Positions 49,201 through 62,300 of a stretch of DNA of 64,000 nt are shown piece after piece. Below the pieces are notes generated by a model. It had not been told where the DNA came from and made no database searches. It saw only the letters and a list, made by a program, of their open reading frames with translations. Made by a program: the position numbers and the translations under genes. Source of the stretch: Dallia pectoralis (Eukaryota; Chordata; Actinopteri; Esociformes; Umbridae); assembly GCA_029465975.1 (NCBI GenBank), contig CM055739.1, positions 8,797,065 to 8,861,064 of the forward strand. Direction: 5' to 3'. Every line of letters begins with the position of its first letter. The first letter of the stretch is position 1.

Positions 49201-50251
49201 TGGAGTCCAGAGCCAACCTGACCCTTGACCCCATGTCCTGTGTGTGTGTGTTGTCAGTGTGGTGTTGGTGGAATCCAGTGCCAACCTGACCCTTGACCCC
49301 TTGTCCTGTGTGTGTGTGTTGTCAGTGTGGTGTTGGTGGAATCCAGAGCCAACCTGACCCTTGACCCCATGTCCTGTGTGTGTGTGTGTGTTGTCAGTGT
49401 GGTGTTGGTGGAGTCCAGAGCCAACCTGACCCTTGACCCCATGTCCTGTGTGTGTGTGTGTTGTCAGTGTGGTGTTGGTGGAGTCCAGAGCCAACCTGAC
49501 CCTTGACCCCATGTCCTGTGTGTGTGTTGTCAGTGTTGTGTTGGTGGAGTCCAGAGCCAACCTGACCCTTGACCCCATGTCCTGTGTGTGTGTTGTCAGT
49601 GTGGTGTTGGTGGAATCCAGAGCCAACCTGACCCTTGACCCCATGTCCTGTGTGTGTGTTGTCAGTGTGGTGTTGGTGGAATCCAGAGCCAATCTGACCC
49701 TTGACCCCATGTCATGTGTGTGTTGTCAGTGTGGTGTTGGTGGAGTCCAGAGCCAACCTGACCCTTGACCCCATGTCCTGTGTGTGTGTTGTCAGTGTGG
49801 TGTTGGTGGAATCCAGAGCCAACCTGACCCTTGACCCCATGTCCTGTGTGTGTGTTGTCAGTGTGGTGGTGGTGGAGTCCAGAGCCAACCTGACCCTTGA
49901 CCCCATGTCCTGTGTGTGTGTTGTCAGTGTGGTGTTGGTGGAGTCCAGAGCCAACCTGACCCTTGACCCCATGTCCTGTGTGTGTGTTGTCAGTGTGGTG
50001 TTGGTGGAGTCCAGAGCCAACCTGACCCTTGACCCCATGTCCTGTGTGTGTGTTGTCAGTGTGGTGTTGGTGGAGTCCAGAGCCAACCTGACCCTTGACC
50101 CCATGTCCTGTGTGTGTGTTGTCAGTGTGGTGTTGGTGGAGTCCAGAGCCAACCCGCTGCAGGTGGAGGAGGAGGGTCAGACCAACCATAAGAACCTCCT
50201 CCGTCAAGTCACCAACTCAGGAACTAAAAGTGCAGGCACCAAGACCAGGTT

Positions 50252-50294
<43 letters not shown>

Positions 50295-53168
50295 TCACAT
50301 AACCCACATCCACATAACACACACTCGGACTCTATAAGAATATAGCGCACATACACACACAAACACAGCTATATTCACACATTTTTAAAACAGGCAATTT
50401 CCTCTTCCGTCTTTTGTGCTTTTTCTAGGAGAGTATAATTGTGCACACACACACATCTATCTCTCTCTATCATCTCAGAAACAGTGGGGGAGACGCTAAC
50501 ACACTAATGATATGATAGTTGTGTGATTCTCCTGTCCCACACTGTCAGCCAGTGTACAGTATGTGTGTGTGTTGTGTGTGTTGTGTTTATAATTCACAGG
50601 CAGAGGTAGAGCTAATCTCTGGAGTCTGCTCTCCGTTAGATCATTAAAAGCTTGTTTTTGTCTTTTCTTCATACATCAAGGCCTCATCTTCAAAGACTTC
50701 CTGCAGACAGAAATATGAGTTTCAATGAGCAGGAATCTCATTCTGTTTAACGCACTTATCAGTCCTGCACTATACATTTTTGTTTTTGGACTTTTCTTTC
50801 TCAATTATAAATCACGGGGGAAAAGACGTATTTATACCACTCTCGACAATAAGGATTTATCTAGTAGTGTTTGTAAAGCCGCATATGACTGGTGGCTGTG
50901 GATCTCCCTGGATGTTTTCTAACCGAGTCAATAAAACCTAGTCAGAAGTATTATCAGCAGTACAGATCCTGGATTTAGAGGACAACTTTCTTTTCTGTCT
51001 GGCTTGACTTTTTTGTTTCCTTCTGTCTTTCTCCCTACATCTTAACTTCTCCCTCTTTATCCTTTCTCACACTTTTTCTATCTATCTCAATTCTCTTTTT
51101 CATCTGCCTCGTTTTTCACTAGCCTTCCTGCTGATAGGTTGAATGTTGGTTCTGACAGGAGTGAGGGGGAGGAAGGTGAGGAAGATGATGACTGTGGTGA
51201 AAATTACTTCTTTAGCCCCGTCAAGAGCGTGTTTCTGACGGCTGGACAGACAGACACAATAGACATCTACTACCTGCCCTTCCACCAGGGGATAAGACAC
51301 TGCTCCGTCTTGCTAATCAGCCAACAGGTGTGAAGGCTTGTGTACGTGTGTGTAAATGAGTGTGCGTGTGTGTGTTTATGTGTGTGTGTGTGTGTCTGTG
51401 GAAATGCACCTTTGTGTGTGTGTTATGATTTATGTGTTGCTTTCAGGTGCTGTCTGTAATTCATTTTCACATTCATTATCTGTATGTGTGTGTTTTGTTT
51501 ATGCAGGTTGGTGAGCTGGTGTATCTAGTAAAGGGATCAGCAGAACTTCCACTGCCCTGTCCTCTGACCCTGAAGCCCAGTACTCATATAGTTCATCTGA
51601 ACAGCGCCACCTCTGGTGAGCACCCGTACTGCACCACTTCTGCTACACCTAGCCAGCTAGGTAGCGTTCCCTCTAGCTGCTAGCACATGATGTTAGTAAA
51701 ACGTATTTCAAATGTCAAAGTCCATAACCCTCTAAAAACAAACAGTAACTGAAAGATCCTTTATAATTCGTCAGTTCTTTATATTGAATGTGTTTTGAAA
51801 GTTCTTTATGGAAAAATGTTCAGCTGCATTTGAAGAACTTTTAATTGAACCATTTGAAGAATTTTCCCCCTCAGAAAATGACTTTCTCTGAGGAACCATT
51901 AGAAAGGGGACCCCCAACAGTTTCAATTTGAACAGGTCCTAAAATCTCCTGAGAGTGATGAGAGCTGTCTGTTGACTTGTGTGTGTATGTGTGTGTACAT
52001 CTGCGCTGTGTGTATGCTAGGTGGTGCGGACCATCTGCTCCGGGTAGGCATGCGTTGTGGGGTGGGCAGTACCCTGGACGAGGTGGTGTGTATCCCGCTG
52101 GTCAACAAGCTGTGGGAGCGGGCGCTGGCCACTGTGGGCCAGAGGAGTATGGGTCCTGTGGAGAAACAGAGACGCAGCCTCACACACACACTGGACAGCA
52201 GCAGTGTTCGGGCCGGGGTGGCCACAACGTCCTCTGACTCACAGGTAACATACACACACACACACACACACTGTTTTGTGGTGTTGGAAACCTGATGTAG
52301 AAAAGTCAGTTATCTACTTTACGTTTTTTATAAGCAGCTCACGCTAGAATCGGTTGAAGACCTCTGTAGTAGTGACACTGTCAGATGTGGCCCCTCCCTG
52401 CTGCTCTGTTAAGCTTTCTCAGTCCCTCTTTTTTGCTGTCTGTTTCACATTTCTGAAACTTGTCTTCTGTCTACGTTGTGTTCTGTCTTGTTTAATCTCT
52501 TCTTCCAACTTCCTCTTTCTGAAATCTGTCTCCTCCTTTTTACTGTCTATCATTCTCAGGCTTATTCTCCTCCCTTTGTTCTCTATTCCATTATGATAGC
52601 TTTTCTAAATCCTCATCCCTCTCTTTCCTTCCCCTATTCCCTTTCTCTCATTCTGTCTCTCATTCCTTCACTCTCATCCCTCTCTCTCTCTCTTTCTTTC
52701 TCCCCCACCCTATTTGTATTACCCCACTCTCATCCTTCTCTCTCTCTCTCTCTCTCTCTCCCTCTCTCTCTCTCTTTCCTTCTCCCCCACCATATTCGTA
52801 TTCCCACACTCTCATCCCTCTATCTTTATTTCTCCCCCACCATATTATTTTTCCTTCTCTCTCTCTCTCTCTCTCTCTCTTTCCTTCTCCCCCACCATAT
52901 TCGTATTCCCACACTCTCATCCCTCTATCTTTATTTCTCCCCCACCATATTCTTTTTCCTTCTCTCTCTCTCTCTCTCTCTTTTTCCTTCTCCCCCACCC
53001 TATTTGTATTCCCACACTCTCATCCCTCTATCTTTATTTCTCCCCCACCATATTCTTTTTCCTTCTCTCTCTATCTCTCTCTCTCTTTTTCCTTCTCCCC
53101 CACCCTATTCGTATTCCCACACTCTCATCCCTCTCTCTTTATTTCTCCCCCACCATATTCTTTTTCCT

Positions 53169-53199
<31 letters not shown>

Positions 53200-53276
53200 T
53201 TCTCCCCCACCATATTCGTATTCCCACACTCTCATCCCTCTCGCTTTATTTCTCCCCCACCATATTCTTTTTTCCT

Positions 53277-53313
<37 letters not shown>

Positions 53314-56300
53314 TTTCCTTCTCCCCCACCCTATTTGTATTCCCACACTCTCATCCCTCTATCTTTCTTTCTCCCCCACCCTATTCTTTATCCTTCACTC
53401 TCATCACAAACATTATAACCTCTCCTGGACCACAGTCAATACATTGTCTGTCCTCTAGGCGACCATGTATTTTGTTGGTGTCGCATTTCAGTCACCAGTC
53501 TACAATACCTGATACTGTATTTAAATGTTGTTCTGTGTTGTACACAGGTTTTTGTAGTATGCTAAGGTGAGGTATCTTTTTTACGATGTTCCGCCTCACT
53601 TCGCCAATAGCCAATGTATTCACCTCCAGCTGTCTCCCAATGTCCCCTTGTGGCCTGATCATCTGTGGTGACATTAATCTTGTGTTCCTCCTTCTGTTTG
53701 TCTGACTGTTTTCTCCCTCCACGTCTGTGATTTGGCCCCCGGTCACAGGTGGTGGAGTACAGTGTTGAAGTGTCTCTACCGGAACATTTCCTGGTGCCCG
53801 ACATCATCTCTCTGCCTGTGGCTGGAGACACACAGGAGAACACCACAGGTAGAAACACACACGCACAGATGAACACATATGCCTGCACACACACACACAC
53901 ACAAACAAACAATACACTCCTGTCCCCTGTTCGTGCAGAACCTGAGGTGGTGCTCATGCCTTTGAGGTTTCACGCTCGTGAGCCCGGCAGATTCTGCTGC
54001 CAGCTGGTTCTGCGTTCGTGGCGTGACATCAGGGTCCATCTCCTGGAAGCTGTGGTTACAGGGGAGGGGGGCCACGCCCAGCTAGAGTTTACCACACCTG
54101 CTCACCTGTCCGTCACTCAGGATATCCCTCTGGTAGGTAGAGCATAAGCAGGGGGAGTCAACACAAGTTTGTTTCTTTGATTAGTCTCCATTTCTAGATG
54201 TTCTCTATATTTCAACAATGCAACGTGAGGTTCTTCCACTCTCTTTGAGATACGCGTGTTCTCCTTTCTGCTTTCCTCTCCAGACCAATAACAGCAGCCA
54301 GGACTGGCGTGTGCGGGGAGTGGTTAGGGGGCGGGACTTCCATGGCCCTCCTGTGGTGTATATCCAGGCTGGAGAGAAAGTCTGTTACCCACTCACCTTC
54401 AGGCCCACCACACAGAGCACTGTTACTGTAATACTCACGTCCACCTCCTCTTCCGCCTCCTCTTGGTTCCTATACACTTTTTCCTTCTCTGCAGTCGGTC
54501 TTCCTCTTCCTCCGGCACCTCATCTTTATCCTCGTACCTACCTCTCATACCTACCTCTTTTCCTCAAAGTCTTATTCCTGGTTTTCCCTTCCTCCTTTTC
54601 CCCTTTCACCATTCTCCTGCTTTTCCTGCTCCCCTGGCTTTCCCGTCTTCTCTTTGTCCTGGTTTACTTTCTGACCCCGACAGAGATTTCAATCATTCCA
54701 GCATTAAATCCATTAGAATTGTTTACTGCATCATCATTTCAGGAGAATGACCACGGAGAAGTCCGTCTGCTAGTTTTACCTCCATCCATTTGTTGTCGGT
54801 TCAATTCCCACAAATGTTTTGTGCATTCTAGGATGCACTTGCTTTGGATGAAAGTGTCTGCAAAGTGCCATGTATTCAACCCATAACAGCCACTGTAATA
54901 GTGGACGTAAATTATATGTGACTTTCTGTCAGCTTTCTGTTTTTAGCTCACTGACTCAGGTAATGAGTAAAGAAATACTGGACTTTTTTATTTCTTAGGA
55001 GCCCAGCTCAGTATCTCTTCTGTTAGTTACCCAGCAACAGACAGATGACATTTTTAGAGAGATGATGCACCTGTCAGTTTTGTTCCCTGACTGGATTGTC
55101 CCATGACACTGCATTTTATCATGAGAGGCTAGTGATTACCCTCTCTATCTATCTCTCTGTCTGTCTGTTTTAATCAGTCTCTCATTCTCTCTTTCTCTGT
55201 CTGTTTCTTTCTGCCTGTCTGTCTCTCTCTGTCTCTCTGTCTGTATCTCTGTCTGTCTCTCTCTGTCTCTCTCTCTCTCTGTCTCTCTGTCTCTCTGTCT
55301 CTCTGTCTGTCTCTCTGTCTGTCTCTCTCTGTCTCTCTCTCTCTCTGTCTCTCTGTCTGTCTCTTTGCCTGTCTGTGTCTCTCTCTGTCTGTGTCTCTTT
55401 CTGTCTGTGTCTCTCTCTGTATGTCTCCAGGACCCAATGAACCCAGTTTCGACTGCTTGCTTTTTGTTTTCTGTACCCCTGCAGACGTTAAACTTGATAA
55501 TTTGTGTGTGTGTGTGTTTTCTGTCTGACCTTGCGGCTGAGTATTTGCCGTCCTGCTCGTCTTTGTGCCTCAGTATTCACTGTGAGTTTGTGAGTTTCCA
55601 TATGTGTGTGTGTGTGTGTGTGTTTCAGGGCTGGTTGTCTTTGCTGAATGACTCAGATGGGACAGAACATGGCTTCAACATAAGAGGTGTTGGCCTGCGT
55701 CCTCTTCCCCTGGACAACATGATTCTCCACTGTCCCGTGGGACTGGTCACACAGTGCACCCTGCAGGTCCCCAACTACACCAGTCACCCGCTCAACTGTC
55801 AGGTGGATTAACACACTTACCGACGCAAACAGACGTGCAAACAAACACATTTATGCATGATTGTTTTTCGAGACATACACACACACACAAACACACCCTT
55901 GTTTTAACATACTTATACACAAACAGACATGAGAAAAGAGGTACACCCACACACACAGACATGCAGAAGACATGAGTGCGCACACACACACACGCTTGTT
56001 TTACCAAACTCACACACACACACACACACACACAATGATGTATGTCCTTGTGTTTTTTGATGTAGGTGGTTTCAGACCTCTCTATTGTCAGTGGGCCGCC
56101 CACCGTAGACATCCAATCTGGTAACAGCGTCTCGTATACACTCTCTGTGTCACCATGGAAACGAGGAACGCACACAGGTATTTGAAGCTTTATCTTGTGT
56201 TTTTCTTCTCCACCTCTTTTCTCTCCCTCGCTTTCTTCGTGTTTGCGAGTGTTCATTCCGGTAAAAAAATGCATATCAAGGAGGTCAGCAGCATCTTCTG

Positions 56301-59300
56301 TGTGTCTGTCAGGGTCAGTGTCGTTCATCGCGGTGGAGAGTGGAGGGGGACAGAGAATGAATGCAGGCCCTACGAGGTGTGGTATTCACTGGAGATCCTA
56401 TGTGACCCTCCTCCACCTTTAAAGGTGCTGGCCGTGCAGTGTGCAGTCCAGGTAAGACATTAACACTAGTACAACCCCTGTGTCTCTATGAAACATCCCT
56501 GACTAGTTCGGGTGCTGGGCAGCAATAGTTGTTTTAAGGGAATGATTAGGAATGTGAAGACCAACACCGATTTTCCCAACTGTGAAGTGTTTTGATCAAG
56601 ATGAGAATACCTCCTGGTCACCTCCGGGATTGAGCTTTAAAAGAGTGTCTTCGTATAAACTTTTTTGCTGTTTTTTTTTCACTCAGAGATCTGTTGCCGT
56701 GGAGATCCCCCTGAGTAACCCAGAGGCGGAGCCTCTTGAGTTGGGGGTGTGTCTAGAGGGAGAGGACCTGGAGGGAGACATCCGGGTGCGTGTCCCTCCC
56801 CGGGGCAGTATTACCTATACAGTCTCCTTCTCTCCAGCGGTGGTCGGGACGACAACAGCAAGGTGACACACACACACTACTATAACTGTTTAGATACATG
56901 CTTCAGTGGTTGTGTTTATTGATCCTTGTTTTACACTTCTATGGCATATTCCTGCTCCTATAACTCATCCATTGACCTGAATTAAAAAACAATATGCATA
57001 CATGAAACAAGTGAGTATGTGTATGACAGTGTGTGTGTGTGTGTGTTTGGTGGTGTGTGTGTGTGTGTGTGCTCTGTCAGTGTCATCTTCCAGGCAGAGC
57101 TGGTGAGAGAGTTCTGGTACCAGCTGAATCTCCTGGCCCAACCATCTGTTCTGACCACCCTACCCGAGAGCCGCTGTGAACTGGGGAAGTATGTCACTTA
57201 GTAATTGAGTAACCTACTCAGTCAGTCCGTCAGTTGGTCAGTTACTCAGTTGGTCAGTTACTCAGTTGATCAGTTACTCAGTCATTTTCTCCCTGAATCT
57301 TCTTCTCAGGTGGACCAGGCTATACCTCCACCTTGTGAACCCCACAGACCAGACACTAGAACTGGGCACGGTTAACAGCAACCCTCAACACTTCACCCTG
57401 GAACTAGACACCAGCCGACCAGTTAGTACACACTCCCACACACACAAACACACTCTCACACACTCCCACACTCCCACACTAACACTCAGTGTGGCACTTT
57501 GTCATCAGTTTTATCATAATTTACATTCAGTCCTACATCAAAGTGATTGTGGCCTACAATTATGGTACATTCTCAGGGTACATTCTCAGGGTACATTCTC
57601 AGGGTACATCCTCAGGGTACATCCTCAGGGTACATTCTCAGGGTACATCCTCAGGGTACATTCTCAGGATACATCCTCAGGGTACATTCTCAGGGTACAT
57701 CCTCAGGGTACATTCTCAGGGTACATCCTCAGGGTACATTCTCAGGGTACATCCTCAGGATACATCCTCAGGGTACATCCTCAGGGTACATTCTCAGGGT
57801 ACATCCTCAGGGTACATTCTCAGGGTACATTCTCAGGGTACATCCTCAGGGTACATTCTCAGGGTACATCCTCAGGATACATCCTCAGGGTACATTCTCA
57901 GGGTACATTCTCAGGGTACATCCTCAGGGTACATTCTCAGGATACATCCTCAGGGTACATTCTCAGGGTACATCCTCAGGGTACATTCTCAGGGTACATC
58001 CTCAGGGTACATTCTCAGGGTACATCCTCAGGATACATCCTCAGGGTACATTCTCAGGGTACATTCTCAGGGTACATCCTCAGGGTACATCCTCAGGGTA
58101 CATCCTCAGGGTACATTCTCAGGGTACATTCTCAGGGTACATTCTCAGGGTACATTCTCAGGCTACATTAATATTAGACCATTTCTCCATCCCTTTTATT
58201 ATGTATTAATAACCACTCTGAGACTCTTTTAATGGTGAAAGGTGTGTGTTTCTGTTTTTGTTTATATTTCCAGCTCATTGTAACACCACACTCGTCCACC
58301 CAAGTTCCTGTCCGTTTCTGCCCGTCAACCATCGGCACAGTTAACCAAATGGCCAAAGTCTCCTTCACATGTTCTCAGGTACACTAACCTGTCTAACCTA
58401 CCAGATCTCAGGTACACTAACTGTCTACCTACCAGATCTCAGGTACACTAACCTGTCTAACCTACCAGATCTCAGGTACACTAACCTGTCTAACCTACCA
58501 GATCTCAGGTACACTAACCTGTCTAACCTACCAGATCTCAGGTACACTAACCTGTCTAACCTACCAGATCTCAGGTACACTAACCTGTCTAACCTACCAG
58601 ATCTCAGGTACACTTACCTGTCTAACCTACCAGATCTCAGGTACACTAACCTGTCTAACCTACCAGATCTCAGGTACTCTAACCTGTCTAAACTTCCAGA
58701 TCTCAGGTACTCTAACCTGTCTAACCTACCAGATCTCAGGTACACTAACCTGTCTCACCTACCAGTTCTCAGGTACACTAACCTGTCTCACCTACCAGAT
58801 CTCAGGTACACTAACCTGTCTAACCTACCAGATCTCAGGTACACTAGCCTGTCTAACCTACCAGATCTCAGGTACACTAACTTGTCTAACCTACCAGATC
58901 TCAGGTACACTAACCTGTCTAACCTACCAGATCTCAGGTACACTAACCTGTCTAACCTACCAGATCTCAGGTACACTAACCTGTCTAACCTACCAGATCT
59001 CAGGTACACTTACCTGTCTAACCTACCAGATCTCAGGTACACTAACCTGTCTAACCTACCAGATCTCAGGTACTCTAACCTGTCTAAACTTCCAGATCTC
59101 AGGTACTCTAACCTGTCTAACCTACCAGATCTCAGGTACACTAACCTGTCTCACCTACCAGTTCTCAGGTACACTAACCTGTCTCACCTACCAGATCTCA
59201 GGTACACTAACCTGTCTCACCTACCAGATCTCAGGTACTCTAACCTGTCTAAACTTCCAGATCTCAGGTACTCTAACCTGTCTAACCTACCAGATCTCAG

Positions 59301-62300
59301 GTACACTAACCTGTCTCACCTACCAGTTCTCAGGTACACTAACCTGTCTCACCTACCAGATCTCAGGTACACTAACCTGTCTTAACCTACCAAATCTCAG
59401 GTACACTAACCTGTCTCACCTACCAGATCTCAGGTACACTAACCTGTCTAACCTACCAGAGCTCAGGTACACTAACCCGTCTTAACCTACCAGATCTCAG
59501 GTACGCTAACCTGTCTCACCTACCAGATCTCAGGTACACTAACCTGTCTAACCTACCAGATCTCAGGTACACTAACCTGTCTAACCTACCAGATCTCAGG
59601 TACACTAACCTGTCTAACCTACCAGAGCTCAGGTACACTAACCTGTCTTAACCTACCAGATCTCAGGTACGCTAACCTGTCTCACCTACCAGATCTCAGG
59701 TACACTAACCTGTCTCACCTACCAGATCTCAGGTACACTAACCTGTCTTAACTACCAGATCTGATGTTTTCTAGTGTGGCCCCTAGGTCCTCAACAGACT
59801 CTGATGTGTTTAGTGTGGCCTCTAGGTCCTCAACGGGCTCTGATGTGTTTAGTGTGGCCTCTAGGAAGATGAACATCTAAATGGAGTTTTGGTGTACTAA
59901 CAGTGATGTGTCCCATTCGTGGCAGTTGGAGCAGTGGAGCTTCCAGCTGTGTGGTCGAGGCCTGGCCCCTGGACGGATGGAGGCCCTGTCTGTGGCCTCT
60001 GCTGTGGGCTCTCACTCATCCAACATCATCCCTTTCAGAAACCCTACTGATCAGTCTGCCCTACTGAACATCAGTCTGACAGGTGCCACACAGTTTTACA
60101 TTCCATCATTTTTATTTAAAGAGTGTAAATAACGTTTAATTGACCTTGCTCAAGGACACAACAGCATATTTCTCATCTTAACGTACCAGGGATTTGAACC
60201 CACACTCTAATCACTAGGTCAAAGAGACCTGGAGCTTGCAGGCTCTCTTTTCTACCTCCTCATTTAATGTCACTCAGGTCTAAATGAGTCCCTAGTTTGA
60301 GGTTTAAAAGGAAAAAACAAACAAAGATGAACTGGCTTTGAGGTCTAAGTTGAGTTTGAGGGCTTTATACTATCTGCCAATTGATAATAAATATGGTTAA
60401 GAAAATATATATTTCAAACACAGTTGATGTATTTTTATGTTGCTTTATATGAATGATAGTTATAGTTTTTATCCTTTTTGTAGATGAAGAGCCAGGTCAG
60501 AACAGCTTGAGTCAGTCCTTCATATCTGAAAAGAAAGTCTTCTGCATCCCAATGAAGAAAACACAAGGTCAGTCCTTCCAGAACACACACGTGTTGTCAT
60601 GGTTCTGTCTCAATGGCAGAGGGTCAGAGATGGATAATTTCCTCAAGGTTGTCATGGTGGTGCTATAACAGACTGTCATTGTGGTGTTATAACAGACTGC
60701 CATGGTGGTGTTATAACAGACTGTCATGGTGGTGTTATAACAGACTGCCATGGTTGTGTTATAACAGACTGTCATTGTGGTGTTATAACAGACTGTCATG
60801 GTGGTGTAATAACAGACTGTCATGGTGGTGTTATAACAGACTGCCATGGTGGTGTTATAACAGACTGTCATTGTGGTGTTATAACAGACTGCCATGGTGG
60901 TGTTATAACAGACTGCCATGGTGGTGTTATAACAGACTGTCATTGTGGTGTTATAACAGACTGCCATGGTGGTGTTATAACAGACTGTCATTGTGGTGTT
61001 ATAACAGACTGTCATGGTGGTGTTATAACAGACTGTCATGGTGGTGTTATAACAGACTGTCATGGTGGTGTTATAACAGACTGCCATGGTGGTGTTATAA
61101 CAGACTGTCATTGTGGTGTTATAACAGACTGCCATGGTGGTGTTATAACAGACTGTCATGGTGGTGTTATAACAGACTGTCATGGTGGTGTTATAACAAA
61201 CTGTAATGATGGTGTTATAACAAACTGCTATGTTGGTGTTATAACAGACTGTAATGATGGTGTTATAACAAACTGCTATGTTGGTTAGCATCTTCGCTGT
61301 TCTTTTGCTTGAGCTCCTGTTCCTCGTATCCTGTTTCTCTTGTCTTGTGCCTCATATTCTGTTTCTCACTTTCTGTTGCAACTGAATATGAATGTTAACT
61401 ATACCCAACCAAGAATAATCAATTTAATCTATTCAGGAACAGCTTAAAGGCATAGTAGTACTTACAGTTTCTTTAGAGTCATCCCTCCAGTCATCCATGT
61501 TGGCTTCAGGTGTGCGGGTGTCGGCAGGGGACAGTGTGGAGATTCCTGTGGTCTTTGCCCCTGACTCCATGCAACTGCATCAGGCGTGGCTCTTGGTCCA
61601 GCTGGAACCATTTTACCACCACCCCAACTTGGACACACCACTCACCCCCATGCAGAGGAATGAGTCAGTACATTGTATTTGTGTGTGACATTTGTTTACA
61701 ATGCAATACTGTTTGTCAAGGTTCATTTATTCAGTATGTCTGTAGCTAGTTAGCTAGAAAACGTTTTAACCAAATAATACTATGCCCAATATTCTCATGA
61801 GAAATAGATATATTGTTGTTAAAACCCTTAAACAAAGTGTACTGTCAATTTATAAATTCACCGTTATTAAAATACCAGCTTAAATGATGCAATAATAGTT
61901 TGTTGCTGAAAAGCTAAACTGATGGCAGCCCTCGTTGGTTTTCTCTGGTTGCACACAACGACTGCATGTGGTTGGCTCATGAACAAATGTTTGGGAGGGT
62001 GAGTGAACTCACTGGAAGACCAGAGAACGTTTAAGGGTTTTTGGCAGCTCGCCCCATCTCAGCTCCTGTAATAAACCTGCATTAGCATTAACCCATATTT
62101 GCAGTCCTTGCACAAGAACGATCAAGGTCGTTGGCCACAGAGAAATCAGCTTCTTGTATCCAGCATGACATCGTCATGACAGCTATAGCTAGCTGTTTAT
62201 AATGTCTTCAAGATAGCTAGCTACATTAGCTTCTCAAGGAAACGTAACTAATTGACCAGACCAAGTTGCAAACTTTGCTTCACTGTTCAGACGGATGTTT

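Larger units (their letters stand above)
54428..55628 (+). other. cfap47 intron 46
   Basis: About 1.2 kb with a SINE-like fragment (54765-54875), a TCTCTGTCTG simple repeat (55140-55430), and a GT tract running into the exon 47 acceptor. No coding exon was recognised between exons 46 and 47, which join in phase 0. Confidence 0.7.

Noticed and set aside
50725..50922. 65-codon open frame with hydrophobic N-terminal part
   Set aside because: Lies inside an intron, with no family resemblance, start context or conservation evidence.
57266..59385. Frames of 220-340 codons over the 13-bp and 33-bp arrays
   Set aside because: Repeat artefacts. The true exons here are 57310-57421 and 58274-58378, after which the exon frame stops within three codons.
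60569..61291. Minus-strand 240-codon frame and regular 24-bp repeats resembling a CRISPR array
   Set aside because: Units are contiguous with no unique spacers, and the host is a vertebrate. It is an intronic minisatellite.
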